Source: Metellina segmentata
Taxonomy: Eukaryota; Arthropoda; Arachnida; Araneae; Tetragnathidae
Length of the DNA: 64,000 nucleotides
Direction of reading: 5' to 3'
Assembly: GCA_947359465.1 (NCBI GenBank)
Contig: OX375876.1
Location: forward strand, 123,127,444 to 123,191,443
Each line of letters opens with the position of its first letter. Position 1 is the first letter of the stretch. Below are positions 12,240-24,900 of this stretch, in pieces. Below the pieces are notes generated by a model, which was given only the letters and a program-made list of their open reading frames with translations, did not search any database and had not been told where the DNA came from. The translations under genes and the position numbers were made by a program.

Positions 12240-12700
12240 GGAAAAATAATTCTGAAATGGCAGTATTAAAAGCAAAAATCGAAGCAAAGCAGCCAGAACT
12301 GACCAATTGTCGAGGTGTTGTCTTCCAGCATGACAATGCATTACCCTACATTTCACTGAATATCAAAGACTTATTGAGTATGGCTGAAATGCTTTGTGTC
12401 ACCCCCCCCCCCCACCCCACCCCATATTCACCAGACCTAGCCCCTCAGATTTTCACCTCTTCAGGTCACTTTAAAATTATCTGAATGGCCTGGAATTCCC
12501 CAATTCTTTGGATACTGTCAAATAGAACCTCAACAACTTCTTTACAAATAAGCCTAATGATTTTTTTAAAGAATTTCTTAGCTGCAGGGAAGATGGCAAA
12601 AAATCATAGAACAAAATGGTGCTTATGTGATTCAATAATTTTTATGTTTTTGTACTACTTCGTTGGAATTTGTCATAAAAAACCCACTGAACTTTCTGAT
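12240..12700 (+). pseudogene. Mariner transposase 3' remnant
   Basis: The plus strand retains GVVFQHDNALPYIS, then PYSPDLAPQI and, out of frame, the C-terminal FFTNKPNDFF-like segment. These are the HDNARPH and YSPDLAP signatures of mariner transposases. A C-rich run (12401-12420) and frameshifts break it. It ends against a fragment of the CAGTACAAAGTCC MITE. Confidence 0.75.
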
Positions 12701-12711
12701 GACCCAATATT

Positions 12712-12903
12712 AAAAAGTTTTTTTCCTTTTTAAAACATTATTTCCATTTATATATCTGCTATTTTCGTATTGTGAATGTGTTCGAACATAAATAACACGC
12801 ACAGGGGGTTAGATTAGGTTGTGTTTTTTTTTTTGACAAAACTGCAAATATGACCCAAAATTGAAAAATGGCCGAGGTCAGGAAGATTCCGGATTTTGTA
12901 CTG
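12712..12903. mobile_element. CAGTACAAAGTCC MITE, truncated copy
   Basis: Only the right half is present (atttatatatctgctatttt through gattttgtactg, then TA). It matches the right halves of the copies at 5.7, 29.0 and 29.7 kb. Confidence 0.6.
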
Positions 12904-15900
12904 TATAACATTTTTAAGTAAAAATAATCATTTATAAGCCTGCCACCCATTCATGATAGGGCCCCATTTTGGAAGAATTGGCTGTACAGATTTCAATATT
13001 CAACTTGAAACATGTAATTTTTAAATTATAGAGACCAGTTAAATTCATCTAAGATATTACTTAATTTTTATAAGGCCTTATGGGGTCAACCTGTAATGAT
13101 GTAGAAACAGACCTTATCTGTTTTCCATGGGAATGTTTGAAGAATTGTATTTAATTATTATTTTCTTATTTTCCAGAACAATTGGATCAAGCAAAGGAAG
13201 TCTTCCAAAATTCCCTTTTTTAACCAGACCTTTCCAAATTTCTAGTTTTCCTATAAATGAAGATAATTTCTCACTAGCTATTATGTTCTTGCCAAATTCT
13301 CATACCCCCAGGGGGTGGGGTCGGGTCCACACACCATGTTAGGAACCACTGCTCTATAGTGACTAGACTGCCATTCTCTAGATTCATTGTGGCTAAAGCA
13401 GTTTGCTGGCAGACAGTTGTCTTAGAATTTTAATGCCTGATTTTCCTTAGTTTCTAAAGGTCCTGAAGCCTAGTTGTTACAAGAATCAATATTGTTTGTT
13501 TCAACTGCATTCATAAAGACTCATTGATGATACTTGTCAAATGTCATAAAAAATTATTCATTTTCTTAGCTTTAAAAAAAAATGCTATTTTTCATATTAG
13601 AGACCCAAGCAAAGTACTTACGAATGTTTCTTGTATGTTTTTGCATCCGTTTTATGTGAAATGTGCCTTAAAAAACATTGTTAAAACCCTAATTTTTCTT
13701 TTATTTGAAAAGTGCGAACCCTGAATTGACAGCTTACTTTGCCCTCCAAGGGATAGTTTCACACAATAAATGTATTCAAATTCTTAATTTTTTGTAATAA
13801 AAGAGTGTTATTGACTTTCAAAATTTTTTATTTTCAGTTTCACACTTGCTACTTTTATAGTGTCTACAGATATAACTTTGTCACACACATCATCAGACTT
13901 TCTACGCTAAAAAGTGTGGCTTGCTGCTTCAAATCCACTCTCCTGCTCATGTCAAGAATTTAGATTTGTTTTAGGGTGATCATCTTGAGAAGTCAATCTC
14001 AGACAGCTTTATTCAACTTAATCTTGAAGCTAGCAGAGTTCTTGCTTTGCGTTGATTTGTGTTGTGTGGGATTTTCCATAATGTGCGTTTATTCAAGGTT
14101 TTAAGTTGCTAACAGTTTGATTGTTATCACTCTGAGCAAATGAGCGATGCACACGTAAATCTAGCATACCTTGATTATATTGTTTATTAGACCTGTATGT
14201 ATATGTGCGGTATGCATATTGAATAACTCCCTACTGTTCTGTTTCAGAGTTCTATTTATTTTTGTTGTACCTGTTACGTAAACACTAAGTTAACAAACAA
14301 GTTTTTAATTTTGCAGACCATTTTAAATTTAAAAGTTTATACCTGCCTATAAGAATAAATTGAGTCTAACTGTGTTATCCTTATTGCACTCATTTTGTGC
14401 TGCTCTTTCATTTGTTGAGTAGTTAAAATGAAAATTTTAATTAATTATTTTAATATTTTGTCTTAACTATAGTTGTCATGACAATATTTCTCAATGCTGG
14501 TATTGAAAATTCCGCAAAACCTATTTTAACTCGCCGAATGTTCCTCGAAACGGTTCCTTGTTTTTAGTTTTAAATACTGGATGTGTACATTTGCAAAAAC
14601 TGGACTAAAAGCTCTTTTCAACCAAGACCATGTTACATAGGGCATTTGAACCATGGTGCATCTTATGGTATAAATGCAATGTGCATTCTCTTTAAGTGTT
14701 TCATGTGAATTTTTCTTAATTTTTTGTTTACACAGTTTTTATTGTTGTACACTCAGTTACTATGCATTCTATTGTTTTAAAATGAAGTTACAATCTATTC
14801 TATCAAAATAATTGAATTATATTGAATTCACAACTCGGTGTCTTAGTGATATAAATTGGAACTAGAGATTTTTGCTAAAGCTTTTAGTTTGGTTTGTTAA
14901 TAAAGTACATTTAAAAAACAGTGTATATAAATATTTTACATTATATTATTTTGGTAAAAAAAAAATTCATGTAAATATGAGAGTTGAAAAATGACTGAGT
15001 GTATACTTTGAATAAAATCATTTTCACTCTAAGTTGCTGGTTTACTTTTTTGAGTGATCAATAGAAATTAAAACTTGTTGATTACTAAATTTCACTTGTA
15101 CCGATAGCCCAAGTGTACTGGACACTTTCTCATTGAACAGAGGCCCTTGTTTGACATACTAGGTGCAGCCATTGGAACCACTTTAATGTGACTTGCTCTA
15201 AAATGAATTTTCTTGGTCTTTACAAAATGAAGTAATTTTGCCTCATCTCCTGTGACAGTTCTTGATGTCAACTCGGAAGTCAAACCACGCCTTGTTCCAG
15301 CATCACTCATACAGCACTAAAATCGATTGAAATGCACATGCACACCACAAATTTTCTATACAGAAACGTAGTATGCATGCACATTATGTTTCCCGCATGC
15401 TGCTTGGCTGAGCTGAAGGTGGACATGAAATTCCACTATAATTAAATGAGTTCAGTGTTCCCACAGGCTGATTTTCATTTTAAAAAGCCATAATATTCTG
15501 AAAATATTTTTTAATCTGTTTTTGCAAGAATATTTTATTTGAATTCATGAACAAGTATTTGCAGCTCCATTTTTTCATCATGCAAAAAACTTTTTATGAC
15601 TACATCAATTCCAACTCTTTTAATTATGTCAGTTTGATCTTGTTAAATTAGCTGCTCTTGCAACATTTTATTTTTCCACAAAGTGTGCATATCCCTGCAC
15701 CAATCTGGTCAAAAGCAGCCAATTAAACTAATGGCTAAATCTAACTGGATTTTTCAGGTAACTATCTCACAGGGAAGAATACTTGCAGTTGTGTACTGAT
15801 TTTTGAGTTTTTTTAACTTTCCATCTTTAAAATTTAAGAATACTTACCCTAAATTTCTGGGTTAATCTTGCTTGTTTTTTATTTCAAGATTGCAATCAAG

Positions 15901-16258
15901 CCATCACGCTTATGAGGCATTTCAGTGTGACCACAAATCCTTGTATACTTGGTTAGAAATTTAGCTCTCGAGAAACTTGTATGAATGAAATTTTTTTCCT
16001 CAGTCCTAAGATAAAAAAAATTAACGAGGTCATACTAATTTTTTAATATTTTGCACATCATTGGGATGTTTATACTGTATCATTAAAGATGCATAGTTTA
16101 TTTGAACTTATTAGCAATCAAGTTGAGAGGGTAGTTTAAAGTAATATTTATTACTCTTCTATTCTTGATTTTATCAAACAAGTTTAACATTAGATATTTA
16201 AATTTTGAAGAATTTTTTACAAATGAATTTGTAGGGTAATCTTTCTTAATTCATACGA
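12904..16258. other. Intergenic, AT-rich, mostly featureless
   Basis: Apart from the hAT end at 13.3 kb I recognise no gene here. A minus-strand frame at 15092-15310 (72 codons, MSDAGTRRGLTSELTSRTVT) is unidentified; its VTGDE resembles a mariner motif, but nothing else supports that. Confidence 0.5.
13305..13351. mobile_element. hAT element end fragment
   Basis: The sequence ggtcgggtccacacaccatg..aggaaccactg followed by ctctatag is typical of the terminal inverted repeat and target site of Charlie-like hAT elements. No matching left end was found, so the rest is decayed or lost. Confidence 0.45.
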
Positions 16259-17796
16259 GTGCGAGACGTCATCTGACCGTGGTTCAAAATTATTAGGTGG
16301 TGTCTTCGGATCTTTCCCTTAAGGGACTGATCACGGACCGTCGTCAATAGCCAGTTGTGTTGCTCTAGTACGACGTTAACTAAAAATTACTAGTGCTAGA
16401 AATCTTAGTCATTTAATATGTTAACAATGCCTTTAGGTCAATTAAATTTCCTTAAACTTTGAAATATCCTTTTCATTTCGGGGCCGTTTTAGTCCATTAA
16501 GAGGAGTAACAGATTAGCAACGGGAATGTGAGCTCAAAACCAACCAAAGACTGTCTTGTATATGAGGACTGGTGAACGTTGAATCTGTCGTAGCCTCGAG
16601 TTGGCATGGTGTGGAGAGAGCTGCCTGCTCGAGTGAACTCGTACTCTGTCCGTGGTTCAAAATAACGATGACATCGATTCGCTCACTCCTGGTTTGATCT
16701 CGGACCGTCGCCAATAGCCATTTGTGTTCCTCCAGTGTGATGCTATTTATACCTAAGCTTTCGATTTGATCCTCGACAGTTGAAGGTTAGAAGAGTGACA
16801 GCTTAGCAGTAGGAGGGTTACGAGTTCCAATCCAATCAAAGACCGTGTGCAAAGGGGACTGGTGCAAGTTAGATCTGTCGTGGCTTCAAATGTCCTCGTC
16901 ATCTGACCGTATTTTAAAATAACGTAGTCTTGTCCTCGGAGGTTTCTCCAACTTTAGTCAATAGACTATAGCGGGTGTGTTCAGGTTAATATATTATATT
17001 GAAAATTATCACTTTGCAACCATCACATTTTACTATTTATCGCTTTCTTGGGGAATACTTTGGCTTCTTTGAGACGTTTTCCTACCGAAGTCATTAGACA
17101 TTTGACAGAACATTCCACCAACGAGGTTACAAGACGCGCACCCAAATCAAAAATGAGTCTAACACAAACTTAATTTTTAGTGCAAAACTTCGAAATCTAG
17201 TAACCCAGAGAGCCCCTGGGCGCTACATCTTGGCTCCCAAAAGCAACTTTCCTTAATGTGCACCCGTGCTTCAAAATTACGAGGTGTTGTCCTCGATCTT
17301 TCCCTTAAGGGACTGATCCCGGACCATCGTCAATAGCCCGTTGTGTTGCTATGGTACGGCGTTAACTAAAATTACCATTACCTTAGTGTAGGCCAATAAC
17401 GTTGCCGCTACTATAAACGTAGACTAAAGCTTTTTCCAAAATACCAACCTACATGGTTGGTAAGTTAAGGTAATTCAAATTAACGTCAAACGAGAGCAAC
17501 ATAACGGGTTATTGACGACGGTACGGGATCAATCCCCTAAGCGAAATAACCGATTCCTGGTTGGTACACTTATATCGAGGCTCTAGTTAAACCATGAAAC
17601 CAACTGTCGTCATCTGACCGTGGTCCAAAATTACGAGGTGTTGTCCTCGGAGCTTTCCCTTAAGGGATTGATCCCAGACCGTAGTCAATAGCCCGTTGTA
17701 TTGTTCTAGTACGATGTTACTTAAAATTACCATTACCCGGACCGTCGTCAATAGCCCGTTGTGTTGTTCTAATTGACGTTAATTAAAATTACCAAC
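16259..17796. repeat. Cluster of tRNA-derived SINE fragments
   Basis: At least seven pieces of one SINE family lie here: plus strand at about 16259-16391, 16510-16745, 16790-16990, 17255-17392, 17603-17735 and 17737-17796, and minus strand at 17465-17555. Shared core: catctgaccgtggttcaaaa, gggactgatcccggaccgtc, then gtcaatagcccgttgtgttg and the acgacgttaact tail. The two at 16.5-17.0 kb are diverged and keep a tRNA-like head. Confidence 0.8.
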
Positions 17797-18484
17797 TTTT
17801 CTACCAACTGGGTTACCGGGTGTGCTTGCTTAAATATTGTACCCAGATTCCAACTTGTAAGTTTTAAAAAGTTGTTAAGTGTTTTTCTTTCAAAATATCA
17901 TGTGTTTTGAAAATATTATAAGTTGGAAACAAACTAAAAAATAATTTATGATCTTTTTTCCTACTTTGCCCAGTTGTGTCTCCTTTTTTTTTTGCCGAAT
18001 TTCTCTTATTTCCTGCTTATCAGTTCAAAAGTGAGTAAAATCTATCTTATCTTGTGTCCCACACTGTGCGGTATTTTTAAAACAGATGAATTATGTTTGC
18101 GATTACTTTAGTTAGTTTTTGAAAATAAGACAAAAGCAATGACTTTATAGTTGTCTGTTGATTAATTTCGCGTGTTTCTGGAAAAGCCATAAAATACGTT
18201 ATTAGAAGATGGTAGTTATAAATATACCGCACGTATAATGCTGGTACACAAAAATTACGGCGACAGAAAAATTTTGCTTATATCCCAGTTCTACAGTATG
18301 TAATAATAGGAGTTAACGGTATCTTGGGCCCCAAATTATAACTAGACATTGCAATATTTTCAAATACATCGTGAAAATAATGTTACACCAATAAACATTA
18401 AGTGACTACTAATTTTCTGAATCTGTTGTTATTGTTTTTTAAACTACTGATATTAACGTGCATTAAAAAAATACCAAATAGGGC

Positions 18485-18755
18485 CACAATAGCATTGTGT
18501 GAAAAGTAATAGATTAGCAACTTGAGGATGTGAGTTAGAAACACTATCCAACCAAAGACAGTTGTGTAATTCAAATGTACTCTGGTTGCTGTGGTGTGGA
18601 AGTTTAGATAGGGGTATGAGATCAAGTGCCGACCTCATCTGACCGTAGTTTAAAAATTACAAGGTGTCGTCCTTGTATCTTTCTCTACAAAATTGATCCT
18701 GGACTGTTGCCAATAGGCTTTTGTGTTGCTCCAGTGGGATGTAGTTTCATTTACT
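18485..18755 (+). repeat. Diverged SINE copy
   Basis: Same family as the 16-17 kb cluster: tRNA-like head (attagcaacttgaggatgtg), tggtgtggaagttt middle, cctcatctgaccgtagttta and a decayed tail. No target duplication recognised. Confidence 0.65.
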
Positions 18756-18915
18756 TACCTTAATAAAACGTTTTTATATATAGTGTGAATTGATCACTGA
18801 CATGTTGATGAAAAATGAAAGACTATTTTAAAATGTTCAATGAAATTCTATTGTATATCACGTTTGTAACAGCATTGAAAAAGTATTTCTCTCTCAATGC
18901 TCTAATTTATGTACA

Positions 18916-19170
18916 ACTAGCCACTATGTGGCTAGCCCGACGTTGCCCGTTTGCTCCTCAAACCAACACCACAGGCACGGCTCACGATGCAAGGCCTTGA
19001 TTATGTTGGCCGTGATGTAAGGTATTAATCTGGTGTAAAATTTTCTGCAGATTTCAAATCCAGTGAAAATCTTCCTCACCACCGTTAAAGCCATTGTTCA
19101 ACGCAATTATCTGTTGCCTCTTCACAACCAAGTAATTTCAAAACTGTATTTTTAATTTAAAAAAATTTTC
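18916..19170 (-). mobile_element. Helitron-like 3' end, reverse orientation
   Basis: Reading the minus strand, the sequence ends gggcaacg-tcgggctagccac-ata-gtggctagt, the same 3' terminus as the element ending at 9396. Internal matches (ttttctgcagatttcaaatc) run to about 19100. The 5' end is not visible. Confidence 0.55.
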
Positions 19171-19229
19171 TTGATTTTCTTTCTTATTGTCTTTGAGGTC
19201 TTTAGTTGTCAGGATATTATGCCAGCTGT

Positions 19230-20300
19230 TCTTTACTGTCTCCGGTTTAATTTTTTCACATGATTCAACAAGCCAATACAAAACATTTTTGACATTAACT
19301 TTTTTGAATCAAAGATGCAGTGTCTTCTTCCAAAACATGTGTGAGCATATTTTTTCGGTACTTCAATATACGATCATTGATAACCCCCTGATCCATAGGC
19401 TGAATAAGGCTAGTAACGTTCACCGGTAAAAACATGGTTTTAATATTTCCACTTTTCAAATCTTTAGGATGTGATGAGGCATTATCTATCAAGAGAAGTG
19501 CTTGACAAGAAAGCTTCTTTTCTTCTAAATGCTTTTCTACTTTTGGTACAAATTCATTGAAGAACCATTGTTTAAAAATATCTCTACTCATCCAAGAGTT
19601 TTTTTTGGTTCATAATAAGAAACTGGTAGCGCTTGAATAGCAATGTTTTTTAAAGCACAAGGCTTTTTCGATTTTCCAATCACCAATAAGCATAGTTTGT
19701 GTGTCCACAACGCATTGGAGCAACGCATCACAGTTAATCTTTCTTTGCGTTGTTTAAAGCCAGGAGCAGATTTTTCATTTGTGGAGACTAAGGATTTAGT
19801 AGGTAGTCATTTAAAGTTCAACCCTCTTTCATCACAGTTGTACAATTGATCTTCAGTGAGATTTTTGTTTACCATTAAATTGTCTAATTCAGTACAAAAC
19901 TCAATTGCAGCTTGAAAGTCTGCTGAAAGTTTCTCTCCGCAAATAGCCATCTGGCGAACTGCGTACATTTTTTTCCATCTGTTTAACCACCCAGTGCTGG
20001 CAGAAAAATTGTCATCTTTCATTTTTTGGTAAAAATGTATGGCTTTTTCCTGCAACATCAGACATGACTTTGACCATTGTTGAGGAACACATGAAGAGAG
20101 CGTCACTTGTTTTTTTATATTTACTTTCGTGCATTGTTCTTCTGTTTTTTTATAAACAATCATTGGGTGTTAGATATCTGGCATTCCACTTTTCAATTTT
20201 TGCATGTTTTCTTCTCCAGTCACCTAATGTCACTTCTCTAACAGCTAAACCTTGTTTGTACTTTCTCCCGTATCTAACCGTTTTAAAGTTCATCTTTTAA
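19230..20300 (-). pseudogene. Tigger/pogo-type transposase, decayed
   Basis: The minus strand reads in order: an N-terminal region (MNFKTVRYGRKYKQG, about 20291 down); the CENP-B-type DNA-binding region (KAIHFYQKMKDDNFSASTGW); LTEDQLYNCDERGLNFK (DE-T/G-L block); and ALLLIDNASSHP with LPVNVTSLIQPMDQGVI, the DDE core of Tigger transposases. At least two frameshifts or stops separate the pieces. Confidence 0.8.
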
Positions 20301-20695
20301 CATCTAACGAAACACACATGTGTTTCCTTTTTCTGCTCATTCTCCTCACAAACTTATTGTTTTACTTCTATGAGTTCTCAAACGGGAACGATACACTTGT
20401 CGGACACTGTCGCCTTTCTACTGTTTGACCGCCACGAGAAAAACCTTGAACAAGGTTGCTATGAGTAGACGAGTTGAAGAGAAGAGGGAAGCTGGTATAA
20501 AATGGACTGCAATATTTGGTTAAGTAAGGAAGAATCCGTTTTGCCTATGATGATACAATAGCTAAATGAGACTTTTGCAGTGCCGGTCGTTAAATGAACT
20601 TGCCTTCATCCCCAAAATGTAGTGGAATAAGCCGTTTCTATACCGCCCGCCACCACTCTGTCTGGTGTCTGGGGTTTTTCTCGTAAACACAAAGG

Positions 20696-21690
20696 CTAAA
20701 AATTTATTTCATATAAGTGGGAAAAAGTCTGTAAAACTTTCTTTTGAACAGTTGAATTTACAACGCAGTTGCATAATTCTTTTTCCAGTGCACTAAAATT
20801 ATCACTGCAGTCAATGTTATCCGATTCGAAGAACTCATGTAAAGTTTGAAGACTGTCCACAGCAGATTTTGATCTCACTAATTGTCTATTTACTTCAATT
20901 TCAATGTCTTCCTCTTCGAAATCATCAGAAGTATTTTGTAACACTGCTGCAGTGATGTCATCGTTTGTTTGTTGTGCTTCAATTTCTATGTTGCAATTGC
21001 TAGCAGCATAATCAACAAAAATAACATCACCACATCCAAAATTCTTTTTTCCTGTAAATTTTTCTACAAGATCAGTCTGAAAAGAAATCTGAGTCTCCAA
21101 GTTTCCCTAAAAATTCTGCATGTTTCCAGCAGTTTTGGATGGTTTTCGATTGAACTAAACGATTGCCATCATCATAATCTGAGATCTGTAATTACACTTT
21201 CTCTCTCTCTCACGCATTTTATTATGCCCATACCTAAAGGCTGTAGCTTTGATGTAACATATTTTGATAAAAAAAACATTTACTAAACCTTCCCAAAGAA
21301 CCAATCTGCTTGCTACGTACTCTGACCTGCAACATAACAAGACAAAATCTCAACTGTCCTCCAATATCCGGCTATCAGCTCAAAGTTAAAACATGTGAGC
21401 TTAGTAACCAATAAACAACCAACAAGCAAAACCTCTTCTCCCACGTTTCTCAAAATTTTTCTCCATTGCCTCTCCCCCCTCGTTTTTGTTGTCCAGAATT
21501 GGGGGAGAAAAGAAAAAGGGGCTTTGGTTCCTTGCCAGAAACCAAAACTTTGCAGTATCCGCTATTCAATACTTTGCTATATGCGATCTTTTTTAACACT
21601 ATTTAATATTGCATTTTCAAGGGGACAGAAAAATAATCGTAATAACCGATATTTTGCTGTATCCGAGCTCGCAATAAGTGGGCTCGACTG
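20696..21690 (-). mobile_element. Tigger C-terminal piece and terminal repeat
   Basis: The minus-strand frame 20696-21100 has the acidic stretch and DSLQTLHEFFE..ALEKEL segment typical of Tigger C-termini. The right end (21640-21688) reads, on the minus strand, CAGTCGAGCCCACTTATTGC, a Tigger-like TIR followed by TA on the plus strand. Here the C-terminal part lies upstream of the N-terminal part at 20.3 kb, so two elements or a rearrangement are needed. Confidence 0.6.
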
Positions 21691-21830
21691 TAACAAGTTT
21701 TTTAGTATTACTCATGTTTTGATGCACTAAGAAATATTTCTGAAATATGCATATTCCATAGAAAAACAAAATATATCAAGTGTTATATTTCCCTCCAAGT
21801 ACATTTTATTTAAATCTTTGTTCCATTTAG

Positions 21831-21953
21831 GATACAAAATGAAATGTGAAGTTGTACCCTCAGAAGTTTCAAAAATTGTGCCCCTTTCTCCATCTTCTTA
21901 CTCTTCATACCTTTCAGAAACAGTGGAAAACACATATGGCACAATCAGTAAAA
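21831..21953 (+). CDS. AHCTF1: ELYS exon 1 of coding region (start codon)
   Basis: The exon lies between acceptor ttccatttag and donor AAA|GTAAGT. Translation starts at ATG 21839 (38 codons plus 1 nt). [13 protein letters not shown] corresponds to the vertebrate ESVLRGKFAAGK region; the split codon joined to the next exon yields KNGLWLYL, like vertebrate KNGLACLA. Confidence 0.85.
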
Positions 21954-24900
21954 GTAAGTCATACCTTTTCTTTTTGAAAAATCTGTATGCTATACAAATA
22001 AATAACCTCAAATTTCTTAATATGTTAAAGGATAAATTTGTGGGAGAATAATCCTTATTTTCCCTCACCCCCCTTTTTCATCACTGTCGGACGTCCCCTC
22101 TACGTCATTACTGTCCGGTTTCACTTGTATATCCTCAGTTGTTGTCTTTATTCAGAGGAAGTCTGTAACCATAGGTGCTCGCTGTTTTCTGTTTAATAAT
22201 GTTTTGTGTAATGTTAATTATCTGTGGATAATAAAGTAATGTTTGTTGTCCTTATATTTGGCCGTCAACCAACCGGTATATGGATTAAGGTGTAAGTTAG
22301 ATATGCCTTTAGATCGGAAGGTTCCTGGTTCGAATCCGGGTCCAGGCATGGATGTTTGTAAGTGTATGGTGTAGAGGTGGCTGGTGCACCTTCTGTCATG
22401 GCCGAAAGTCCTCACGTTGGATTGGTGTGGTAGTTTGGAAAATGGGGTGCCAGTTCAGTTGTAGCTTCGTCATCTGACCGTGGTTCAGAATTACGAGGTG
22501 TTGTACTCGGATATTTCCCAAATGGGAGTGATCTCGGACCGTCGTCAATAGCCCGTTGTGTTGCTCTAGTACGACGTTAATTAAAAATTAACATCACCTT
22601 ATGTTTGGCCACTATCTGCTAACCTACCAAAATTTTAATCAAATTATTGCATATTTGAATCTTACAATTTTTAATTACACATAATAAATACTTTACTCCT
22701 TGAAATATAACATAAATACCATAGAAAGCTCATTTGATTTCTATAAAATTTAAGCAATATTTATTCATACATAATCTAGAAAATTATACTTTCTTTACGC
22801 ATAGGTCAGCATTTTCTATAATCTTTAGAAGCATGAATTCGATTAAAAATTAGGAACACACAGAAAATCGGTTTTCAATAGAGCATCTACATATATCTGT
22901 AGTTGTCAAAATGTTCTACCTCATTGCAATTTTAAACTTATTTTGTTTTTGTGGTATTAAAACAGACTAGGGCCTGAACTTAGGACTTTGCACATATTTA
23001 AAAGTAAGAAGTTGTTAGAAGGAATAATAAATGATTAATTTGTTGGAATTTTTACTAAATGAACAAAAAATCTTCAGAAAAGTTAGGTATAGAGAATAAA
23101 TAGAATCTATGGGTTATAAACAAAATTTATAGATGCCAAATACAACTAAGAACAGTTAATTTTATAAACCTGTTTATTTCTCGAATTTGATTATTGTTTT
23201 AATAATTTCCTAGAAAAAGAAAAAAAATATATGTTTTTCTGTAGGTGTGGCTTGTGTGAGGTAAGTTAAGTTGTAGTTTGTGTATAAGATTTATTTAGTA
23301 AAGCGTAGATGCTATGAATAAAGGTGTGTTAATTATTTCTATTTGAAATAAATACGTCTAAAAATCTACCATCCTTAAAAATTAAAAATTTTCAGTTAGT
23401 ATTTAAATTTATACAACTGAAATTCAAATGATTGCCCAAAACTGTATATATGCTTAGTTAGGGATAATCACAGTGCTCTACACTGGTGTCAGCAAACTAT
23501 AGCCCGCCACCTGTTTTTCATCCAGCCCACTGGTAAATATTGTTTTTTACATGAAAAAAATTACAAATAAATAAAATTATGTGCTGTAACACAAGGGCCG
23601 ATAGTCAAGTTGATAAGTTGTGAATAATGTCAATGACAGCACGTGGCGTTACTGATGTGGCATATTCTTATTCATTCGTCTGTCGTTGCTTAAGGACAAG
23701 TGTTGCCAGTTGTTTTTATTTTATTTTATTTATTGCTCATCATTGCTGTGTCACTCTCAAGAGCAGATAAGAAGAGAAAAGTGGACTTTGAATATCATGC
23801 TTTCAAAGCAGAATGGGAGTGTGAATTATTTTGTCATACAATTAAATGACAGAGTATTATGTTTATCATGTAATGACATAATAGCTGTGCAAAAAAAAGT
23901 ACAATATGTGTTGTCATTACCAAACTAAACATGCGACACAATATTCATTCCTAAAATTGGAAAGTTTAAGACAGAATGCTTCATCACAGCTCAATGTATT
24001 CGTAAAAATAAAAAATTTTAATGATGCAGTAATGAAAGTCAGCATAGGAATAGCTAATTTATTAGCCACATTTGGGAAACCATTTACCGATGGTGAATTA
24101 ATTAAATCATATTTGCTTGTGGCAACCTAAGAAATGTTCTCAGAGAAACTGGATTTGTTTCGATCTGTCAGTCTTTCGTCGAGAACAAGTGTTAGAAGAG
24201 TTGAGGACATTGTAAGCAACATCAAGAGTCAATTAAAAGACAATTCAAAAAATTTCAAGTGGTTTTCGTTGACTTTTGATGAGTTAACAAACATTACTGA
24301 TGCTGCCCAATTGCTGCTGTTTATTCAAGGGGTTGATATTGAGTTAGTGGTGACTGAAGAATTAGACATGGAACAACTTCAGGCAAAGATATTGTCAAGG
24401 AAGTCGAGAAAATGCTAACACAGTACAATTTGCAATGGAATCAGTTAAATTGTGTCACAACTAATGGTGGTAAAAATATGTGGAACAGGGAAAGGACAAT
24501 ATATTCTGTTCAAAGATGATGTCATGTAATGTTTTTTTTTACAATGTTTGCAATCATGCTATGTTTTGTGCTGTTATAACATTTGACATACTGCTCCGTA
24601 CAACACCCACAAGGTTGACTGTTTTTGTCACTCTGGTTCCAGTGATGTGTGCTTTAATGAGATCTATCAAGTTTTTCAAGTCTGACATCAAATATAGTGT
24701 GACTGCTAACAAAATGTTCACATACAACCCGTATGACTGCTAGACTGATAGTTTAGCCTTCTTGGTCACATGGTGACAGAGTTCTGTGCTAGTTTGCATG
24801 TCTTATGCAAGGACAAACTTTGGACTGTTCTCATATGATTGTCCATCACTTGTATTTTGAAGTTGTTTTGTTTTCTGAAATGAAAAGTAATTCAAGAAAA

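Noticed and set aside
16259..17796. Regularly recurring similar segments, possibly a CRISPR-like array
   Set aside because: Units are long, diverged, in both orientations and carry SINE features (tRNA-like heads, B boxes, A-rich tails) in a eukaryotic genome.
22218..22415. Minus-strand frame with PGPGFEPGT
   Set aside because: This is the usual translation of a tRNA-derived SINE B box, not a protein gene.
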